Assembly: GCA_051653685.1 (NCBI GenBank)
Contig: JBOFWQ010000045.1
Location: 1 to 18,098 of the forward strand
Source: Faucicola sp937889485
GTDB lineage: Bacteria > Pseudomonadota > Gammaproteobacteria > Pseudomonadales > Moraxellaceae
DNA: 18,098 nucleotides
Reading direction: 5' to 3'
Positions 13,254-18,098 of the stretch are shown here, one piece after another. Position 1 is the stretch's first letter, and the number at the start of each line of letters is the position of its first letter. A model generated the notes under the pieces. It was not told the DNA's origin. It ran no database searches and was given only the letters and a program-made list of their open reading frames with translations. Position numbers and translations under genes: made by a program.

Positions 13254-16154
13254 TTATTGGTTAGGGACTGTAATAGTCTGCCCCATTTTTAGGGAAGCAG
13301 ATGGGCTTAGTCCATTCATAGCTGCCAGTTCTTTGGCGCTGATGCCATACCGCGCAGCTAATGAGATTAAACCATCGCCACTTTTGACTTTATAGGTGGT
13401 GGTGGTTTTTGGTAGCTTGATAGTTTGACCAATCAATAATGATTCGTTGCCTTTTAAGTTATTGAGCGCCGCTAGCTCACTTTTGGCAATGCCATATTTG
13501 TTGCTTAGGTTGGTTAAGCTGTCCCCAGATTTTACTTGGTAGCTTTGGGTGTCACGGCTTGATTTGACGCTTTTACTATCTTTTTTTTCTCTTTCAGACT
13601 TTGTGCCCGTATCTTTGTCTTTGATCGCTAGCGGCTTGGTAGGTACTGAGGTGGTACTTTGTGGAATAATAATCTTTTGATTGATCAAAAGGCTTGCCGT
13701 GGGCTTCATGTTGTTTGCTTTGGCAAGGTCTGCTACCGAGAGATCAAAACTATTGGCAATGCTGCCTAAGCTGTCACCAGCGCGTACGGTATATGCCACT
13801 GATTTGCCAGTTTGTGCATACTTTATTTTTTCTGCTTTAACAGGCAGGTTAATGACTTGTCCTAGCTGTACACGGTGGTTTTCATCAAATTGGTTCATCT
13901 CAGCGATGTCTTTGGCAGAGGTTGCGTATCGGTCTGCAATCCCTATCAGGGTGTCGCCTGTCTGAATGGTATATTTGGTTATTGGTTGCCCGTTAGTAGC
14001 TTTGGTGGCAATAGCCTTGGTGGGTTGTACTGATTTTGGCATTTTATCAGGAATCAGCCAAAGGTTTTGGTTGGTACGAACCTGATAGTTAACGGGGATA
14101 TTGTTGAATTTTGCCAATTCGCTTAAGTTTAGGTCAAATTTATTGGCAATGCCTGTGAGCGTGTCACCTGCTTGTACTACGTAACTATGCGGTTTACTTT
14201 TTGCTGTATCTTGGGGCTTTGGCTCTGTGGGCTTGGCATCGTATAGGTACAAAGTCGCACCTGCGAGTAGTGGCGCATTGGCATCCATTTGGTTCCATTC
14301 TGCAATATCTCGCCAGCTAACGCCCATGCGGCTGCCAATGTTAGCCAGGGTGTCGCCCGATTTTACTTGGTAAGTCGAGCGTGTTCCTACAGGACGTCTT
14401 TTGACAGTAGCCATTTTTTCAGTACTGGTTGCTGGGTCTTTGGCAATGGTATTGGCAGGCTTGGTTGCTACGGTTTTTGGTAGGCTAGCAGACGGCTCTT
14501 CATAGGTTAATTTTTTGCTTTCACCTTTTGCTTCAAGTACTGATTGCTGGGTTTGGATGGCGTCTAGTTTGATGTTACCATCTTTTGGGTTGATGGCTTG
14601 TTCTACTTGTGGCGCGGTTTGTTCAATTTGTTTAGCAATTAGACTGCGTTCTTGTTCGGTTAACGGTGGTTCTTGCACAATCGTATTATTTGGCGTAACA
14701 ATGGCGGATGTGGTTGGTAGGGTGTTGGTTGATTGCATTTCTGCAGTCACTTGACGCTGCTCAGCAACTGTGATTGGCGGTTCTTTAATGACTGTGTTTG
14801 TGGTAGTAGCTGTAGGGGCAGCAGGGATAATCGGGGCAATATAAGTGGTCGTTTGATTTTTGACCATGCTATTCGCCATGGCGGCAAGCTCACTACTTGA
14901 TGAAGGCAAGGCGGCAGGTTCTTTTTTGCCAAAGGCTTGTTGAGTGGCGCTTAATGATTCGCCATTGTTTTTTGGGGGTGTATAAGTAGTGGTCGCGGGT
15001 CGATTGGTAGTGGGGGTTACGTAGCTATTGTTTGCAAGGTAGCCTTGCTGGCTCATATAGCCGTTGCCACGCAATTGGCTAATTTGCCGATCAATTGATT
15101 CATTAATATCGTTAGGAATTAATACACGGCTAGGCCCTGACGTATCCACTGCCCCAGCAATTAGCGCGGGGTTTAGGGCGCGTAGCTCATCATAACCTAC
15201 GCCTGTAAGGCTGCTCACCTCAGAGAGGCTCACGCCCACATTGGCAGGCACACTTCTAAAATGCTGGCGGTTGGCTATTGCAGGCAAGTTGACATTGTAG
15301 CTACTGGGATTTTTGACAATTTGTGCCACGGCTAAAAAACGGGGCACATAGTTCATGGTTTCGGTGGGTAGTTTGAGTGACCAATAGTCAGTAGGCAAGC
15401 CCCGAGCTTCGTTATAGTTAATGGCCGATTGAATACGCCCTGGGCCTGCATTGTAAGCTGCCAACGCCAATTCCCAGCTACCAAACTGGTTGTATAAAGC
15501 GGTTAAAAAGTCATACGCTGCACGGGTAGATTCAATGACATCACGCCGCCCATCAAATGTACTGGTTTGATTAAGACCATAAATTCTGCCCGTACTTGGG
15601 ATAAACTGCCATAGACCTGCGGCAGATGCGTTACTGTTGGCGTTTGGGTCATATGAGCTTTCAATAACAGGCAAGAGGGCTAATTCGGTCGGAATGTTAC
15701 GGCGTTCTGCTTCTCTCACAGTATAATATAGGTAGCGACTCGCCCGCGCAGTTAGGCGATTTAAGTAATCTTGACGAGTGATAAACCAGCTTTTTTGTGC
15801 CTCAATTCTTGGATCATAGACATTGGCATTCATTCTAAAATTGACCCGCAGTCTATCCCACAGATTACCATAGCGCTGTACGAGTAGCGCGTTATTTTCT
15901 ACCATGGTCATGTCTGTGGCTTCAAGCAAACCTTCTAATTCATCCAAACTATCCATATCGAGCAAGGCTGCGTTTTCTTGGGCGCTACGGGCATTACCCG
16001 CTTTATTGGCGGCGTTTGCACCCACGGTTTTGGATACGGACTGATGAGTAGTACTTACCGTAGGCGCGCTACTACAAGCAGCCAATAATAGGGATGATAC
16101 GGCTAAAGATAACGGTTTAATGCACTTAGATGAATGGGGAGTAAACAACGACAT
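13254..16154 (-). CDS. mltD: MltD-type membrane-bound lytic murein transglycosylase with six LysM domains
   Basis: A lipoprotein enzyme that cleaves the glycan strands of peptidoglycan, forming 1,6-anhydro ends. The start at 16154 (AGGA seven bases upstream) gives a signal peptide with lipobox LAAC and lipidated C27; the in-frame ATG 14 codons earlier would spoil this. The SLT catalytic domain spans about 145-260: glutamate E165 in PVIESSYDP, then AAGLWQFIPSTGR and AYNAGPGR. A further LysM-like segment (about 310-360) is followed by a long Pro/Thr/Ala linker (about 375-590) and six LysM repeats, at about 593-640, 656-700, 726-770, 786-830, 868-911 and 920-963, each with a [YT]xVxxGD[ST]L opening. 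At 966 residues it is about twice the length of E. coli MltD (452 residues, two LysM). Transcribed alone. The LysM repeats should hold it on the sacculus. Confidence 0.93.
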   Translation of the reverse strand: MSLFTPHSSKCIKPLSLAVSSLLLAACSSAPTVSTTHQSVSKTVGANAANKAGNARSAQENAALLDMDSLDELEGLLEATDMTMVENNALLVQRYGNLWDRLRVNFRMNANVYDPRIEAQKSWFITRQDYLNRLTARASRYLYYTVREAERRNIPTELALLPVIESSYDPNANSNASAAGLWQFIPSTGRIYGLNQTSTFDGRRDVIESTRAAYDFLTALYNQFGSWELALAAYNAGPGRIQSAINYNEARGLPTDYWSLKLPTETMNYVPRFLAVAQIVKNPSSYNVNLPAIANRQHFRSVPANVGVSLSEVSSLTGVGYDELRALNPALIAGAVDTSGPSRVLIPNDINESIDRQISQLRGNGYMSQQGYLANNSYVTPTTNRPATTTYTPPKNNGESLSATQQAFGKKEPAALPSSSSELAAMANSMVKNQTTTYIAPIIPAAPTATTTNTVIKEPPITVAEQRQVTAEMQSTNTLPTTSAIVTPNNTIVQEPPLTEQERSLIAKQIEQTAPQVEQAINPKDGNIKLDAIQTQQSVLEAKGESKKLTYEEPSASLPKTVATKPANTIAKDPATSTEKMATVKRRPVGTRSTYQVKSGDTLANIGSRMGVSWRDIAEWNQMDANAPLLAGATLYLYDAKPTEPKPQDTAKSKPHSYVVQAGDTLTGIANKFDLNLSELAKFNNIPVNYQVRTNQNLWLIPDKMPKSVQPTKAIATKATNGQPITKYTIQTGDTLIGIADRYATSAKDIAEMNQFDENHRVQLGQVINLPVKAEKIKYAQTGKSVAYTVRAGDSLGSIANSFDLSVADLAKANNMKPTASLLINQKIIIPQSTTSVPTKPLAIKDKDTGTKSEREKKDSKSVKSSRDTQSYQVKSGDSLTNLSNKYGIAKSELAALNNLKGNESLLIGQTIKLPKTTTTYKVKSGDGLISLAARYGISAKELAAMNGLSPSASLKMGQTITVPNQ

Positions 16155-16182
16155 GATATTTCCTAGGCTTTCTTCAGCAATT

Positions 16183-16188
16183 ATTATA
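16183..16188 (-). promoter_or_regulatory. Candidate -10 box for mltD
   Basis: On the minus strand TATAAT lies 29 bases before the mltD start, with a poor -35 (ATTACC) 17 bases farther upstream. Because the terminator at 16248-16275 lies just upstream, mltD needs its own promoter in this gap, which supports the call. Confidence 0.45.
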
Positions 16189-16247
16189 CAGATCAAACTA
16201 CTGGTGGTAATAGCTTATAACCTTACCCATCAACACCAGAAATCAAC

Positions 16248-16275
16248 AAAAAACGGTCTACTTATCAGGTAGCCG
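16248..16275 (-). terminator. Hairpin terminator after the 172-residue exported protein gene
   Basis: On the minus strand CGGCTAC (16269-16275) pairs with GTAG-A-CCG (16254-16261), with one bulged base and a 7-base loop, followed by six T's (16248-16253). It lies about 115 bases after the stop codon at 16390 and before the mltD promoter, so it separates the two transcripts. Confidence 0.7.
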
Positions 16276-16389
16276 AAAAACTTAATCATGTCGAAATTAT
16301 ACAAGAATATGGGCAAAAGTGGCACAAAACTTTATCCAAGCTTAAAATAACACCATAAATAATAAACTTAGGTTGTTTTTTTACAGAAT

Positions 16390-16908
16390 CTAGTGTTTTT
16401 CAATCACCAGTTGGCTAATAGCGCGGGATAATACCAGCGCATTTGCCGATTCTGTCAAAGTGATACGAGATGTGGTTACCAAGCGAGTGGTGATCTCGTT
16501 TTCTACAATTACCTCAGTGGTCACCGCATCCGCTTTTGCTTGCGTGCCACTGATAACGATGTTATTAATTTGAATGTTGTAGCCATATTGACTGGCTTTT
16601 GACCAGTTATTTTGTAGCAAATTCAAATAATTGGACTTATTAAGGGTACTAGATTTGCCTTTTCGAGATACAGAAATCAGCGCATCCTCTGCTACCAAAT
16701 TACCAACCCTTGTCATACTTTTGGCATTGGCAGCAGCGGTCATCGCAGCCGCGTATTTTTCCACTTCTTTTGGGGTAATTTCTGCTTGAGCGGGGTTTAT
16801 CATACCCACTGCCATAGCTGACAACAGACCAAAAGCACTCAGTGTAGAGGATGCGCGGTTTTTCTTTGGCAAGATGCGAGGTATATTTTTGATCACATTT
16901 GAGGACAT
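16390..16908 (-). CDS. Exported protein of unknown function, possible NTF2-like fold
   Basis: A 172-residue protein with a Sec signal peptide: a basic N-terminus with KKNR, a hydrophobic core (LSAFGLLSAMAVGMI) and a probable cleavage at AQA-E near residue 42. The mature part of about 130 residues begins with helices (VEKYAAAMTAAANAKSMTRVGNLVAEDALISV), then has strands (YNIQINNIVISGTQAKADAVTTEVI, TRLVTTSRITL), the order seen in NTF2/SnoaL-like domains. I do not recognise a family and the fold is only a guess from the pattern. There are no cysteines in the mature part. AGGA seven bases before the ATG supports the start. Monocistronic, with a terminator at 16248. Likely periplasmic, since there is no lipobox or anchor. 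Confidence 0.8.
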   Translation of the reverse strand: MSSNVIKNIPRILPKKNRASSTLSAFGLLSAMAVGMINPAQAEITPKEVEKYAAAMTAAANAKSMTRVGNLVAEDALISVSRKGKSSTLNKSNYLNLLQNNWSKASQYGYNIQINNIVISGTQAKADAVTTEVIVENEITTRLVTTSRITLTESANALVLSRAISQLVIEKH

Positions 16909-16936
16909 CGTAATTTCCTTACAGTCACTATTTTAG

Positions 16937-16978
16937 CTTTAACCGCTAGATTTTAACAGCTAGGTTTTAACGGCTATA
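16937..16978. repeat. Three tandem 14-bp repeats before the exported protein gene
   Basis: CTTTAACCGCTAGA (16937-16950), TTTTAACAGCTAGG (16951-16964) and TTTTAACGGCTATA (16965-16978), head to tail with no gap and a shared TTTAAC-N-GCTA core. The array ends about 30 bases upstream of the start codon at 16908, in the promoter or leader of the exported protein gene. Spacing of 14 rather than 10-11 bases puts copies on different faces of the helix. Confidence 0.8.
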
Positions 16979-17171
16979 TGAAATAATTTGTTACAACTAA
17001 GCATATCACAGCATTTTAGACTGATTGTTACTCATTTATTAATGGTTTGGCATAAAATGGTGAGGGTCATACAAGCTATGGGGTTTTTTAGTCAATGTGT
17101 CTGTTAATGGTTTTTCAGTTGCTAGTGTCTAAACCGCCCCATGTTATCTCAAAGTGCTTATTTTGTAATGC

Positions 17172-17199
17172 GCTTTGTTATATGTGCTTTGTTATAGTT
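17172..17199. repeat. Tandem 14-bp duplication
   Basis: GCTTTGTTATATGT (17172-17185) is followed directly by GCTTTGTTATAGTT (17186-17199), identical in the first 11 bases. It lies about 180 bases before yajC. It may be a recent slippage duplication or a pair of binding sites. Confidence 0.7.
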
Positions 17200-17228
17200 G
17201 CTATTTAGTAACCCCTACCGCGATGTGT

Positions 17229-17289
17229 GCATAATAGAATGAGTTTTAATGCAGGATAGCATTAATTTTAATGCAGGGTTATGCATAAT
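17229..17289. repeat. Array of TTAATGC/GCATTAA half-sites upstream of yajC
   Basis: TTAATGC (17246-17252) and GCATTAA (17259-17265) form a perfect 7-base dyad with a 6-base spacer. A second copy of the unit starts at 17266 (TTAATGC at 17268-17274, GCATAAT at 17283-17289), and another GCATAAT lies at 17229-17235. The unit TTTTAATGCAGG is also a direct repeat at 17244 and 17266. The array ends 90 bases before yajC, a natural place for an operator. Confidence 0.7.
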
Positions 17290-17378
17290 GATTTATTAAT
17301 AAGGTAAAATCGGGTATTATTACAGGTTATTTTTCAATAAATCTACCATTAAAACCTTAAATTAAGGAAAACTCAACC

Positions 17379-17735
17379 ATGTTATTTGCTACTATTTTCG
17401 GGTTTATTCAATCAGCTCATGCAGAAGGGGCAGCAGACGCCGCAGCGACAGGTTCGTCAATGCTCATGCAGTTATTATTGCCTGTGGCATTTTTTGCTAT
17501 TTTTTATTTTATGATCATTCGTCCCCAAAGTCGCCGTAATAAAGAGCATCGCCAAATGATTGATGCGATGAAAGAAGGCAATGAAGTGGTATTTGCCGGT
17601 GGTTTAATGGGTAAGATTAAAAAAATCCAAGGCGATTATGCGGTAATTTCGCTCAATAATAGCCAAGATGTGATGGTGCAGCGTGCCGCTATCATTTCTG
17701 TTTTACCTGTTGGTACCATTGATAGTCTAAAATAA
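17379..17735 (+). CDS. yajC: Sec translocon accessory subunit YajC
   Basis: YajC joins SecD and SecF in the membrane complex that helps the SecYEG translocon use the proton gradient for late protein export. The 118-residue protein has a short periplasmic N-terminus, one transmembrane helix (about residues 32-48, LLPVAFFAIFYFMIIRP), then a basic segment RPQSRRNKEHR and a cytoplasmic domain with GNEVVFAGGLMGKIKKI, all as in E. coli YajC. The first 20 residues (MLFATIFGFIQSAHAEG) are somewhat longer than usual. AAGGA lies ten bases before the ATG. It lies 154 bases before secD, the usual order; tgt, often upstream, is not here. Confidence 0.95.
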   Translation: MLFATIFGFIQSAHAEGAADAAATGSSMLMQLLLPVAFFAIFYFMIIRPQSRRNKEHRQMIDAMKEGNEVVFAGGLMGKIKKIQGDYAVISLNNSQDVMVQRAAIISVLPVGTIDSLK

Positions 17736-17837
17736 TCGTTACCGATCAAAAAACTGGCTAAACTCAGCGGATTGCGAACTAGGTTTGATGCCTATCAAAT
17801 ACCTTAGTTAAACCAAATACATTAGTTTGGATGGCTT

Positions 17838-17873
17838 GTTATCGGCGTTGCTTGCGTTGAATATCACGATAAC
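17838..17873 (+). repeat. Inverted repeat in front of secD
   Basis: GTTATCG (17838-17844) and CGATAAC (17867-17873) are perfect 7-base arms around 22 bases, ending just before the secD ribosome site (about 17875-17881). Another stem, TTTGAT-GCCT-ATCAAA, lies at 17784-17799. In the yajC-secD transcript they could form leader hairpins near the start codon. Confidence 0.5.
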
Positions 17874-17889
17874 CTAAGAAGTCAAGATT

Positions 17890-18098
17890 ATGCACTACCC
17901 TGCTAGGAAATATTTTTTGATCAGCATTGTGCTGCTACTAAGCACTTTGTACGCGCTCCCCAATTTATACCCTGACAAAACTGCCGTTCAGATCACGGGA
18001 GCCTCTGCCAGTACCACCCTAACTAATGATGTGCTAACAGAAGCACAAAGCATTTTGGACGCTGCTGGTATTCCCACCAAAAATAACAATTTTGATGG
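17890..18098 (+). CDS. secD: Protein translocase subunit SecD (N-terminal part only)
   Basis: SecD is an inner-membrane protein with a large periplasmic domain that, with SecF, pulls exported proteins from the translocon using proton flow. Translating from the ATG at 17890 gives 69 residues before the window ends: MHYPARKYFLISIVLLLSTL as a first transmembrane helix, then YALPNLYPDKTAVQITGAS, which matches the SecD N-terminus (YALPNLF...PAVQITGA in E. coli), and a following helical part. The frame is open to the edge and the rest lies beyond 18098. The ribosome site (AAGAAG) is weak. It follows yajC in the same operon. Confidence 0.93.
   Translation, partial: MHYPARKYFLISIVLLLSTLYALPNLYPDKTAVQITGASASTTLTNDVLTEAQSILDAAGIPTKNNNFD

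Larger units (their letters stand above)
16909..17378. other. Repeat-rich divergent control region, 470 bases
   Basis: No convincing reading frame. It separates the exported protein gene (minus) from yajC (plus) and contains three tandem 14-mers (16937-16978), two tandem 14-mers (17172-17199) and an array of TTAATGC half-sites (17229-17289). I could not place a strong promoter for either gene, although AT-rich -10-like sequences are many. Confidence 0.6.

Noticed and set aside
16155..16196. Upstream start of MltD (14 extra residues)
   Set aside because: It would displace the lipoprotein signal, and AGGA is placed correctly for the start at 16154.
1..18098. CRISPR, prophage, insertion sequence or defence island
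   Set aside because: No spaced direct repeats, transposase, integrase or restriction motifs seen; the gene set is housekeeping and coding looks uniform throughout.

Overview
The window is a stretch of chromosomal housekeeping DNA from a gammaproteobacterium, most likely a member of the Moraxellaceae (Moraxella/Psychrobacter type). The call rests on gene content: a two-domain polyphosphate:AMP phosphotransferase of the Acinetobacter kind, a complete iscRSUA-hscBA-fdx cluster, a FFLEELY-type protein next to ubiE, and a moderately AT-rich base composition. Genus is an inference; no rRNA or tRNA is present. I see no mobile element, CRISPR array, phage gene or defence system.

Layout. Positions 1-1644 (minus strand): the 5' part of ubiE, cut by the window edge, preceded by a FFLEELY-like gene of unknown function. 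Positions 1891-5503 (plus strand): pap (polyphosphate-driven ADP synthesis) and ppiD (membrane-anchored periplasmic folding factor), ending at a strong hairpin terminator at 5552-5590 that serves both strands. Positions 5628-11497 (minus strand): the whole Fe-S cluster assembly operon in the order iscR, iscS, iscU, iscA, hscB, hscA, fdx. A promoter with a half-conserved IscR type 1 operator over its -35 lies at 11566-11599. Positions 11667-12335 (minus strand): an unknown protein that I read as a UbiJ-like SCP2 fold with a coiled coil and a C-terminal membrane anchor.

Positions 12336-13157 (plus strand): a long upstream region, a good sigma70-type promoter, the HU gene and its terminator. Positions 13196-16275 (minus strand): a bidirectional terminator, then a very long MltD-type lytic transglycosylase lipoprotein with six LysM repeats, its promoter, and a terminator belonging to the gene upstream. 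Positions 16390-16908 (minus strand): a small exported protein of unknown function. Positions 16909-17378: a repeat-rich divergent control region. Positions 17379-18098 (plus strand): yajC and the start of secD, the accessory part of the Sec translocon.

How the genes work together: the Isc genes form one pathway. IscS supplies sulfur, IscU is the scaffold, HscB and HscA release the cluster by acting on the LPPVK motif of IscU, Fdx supplies electrons, IscA is an A-type carrier, and IscR senses cluster supply. YajC and SecD with PpiD and the exported proteins belong to envelope biogenesis.

Nothing here amounts to a clearly new system. The points most worth a second look are the membrane-anchored UbiJ-like protein beside iscR, lineage-specific additions in HscA (a two-cysteine loop), IscR (C-terminal tail) and UbiE (N-terminal tail), and two arrays of short repeats in the 16909-17378 region.
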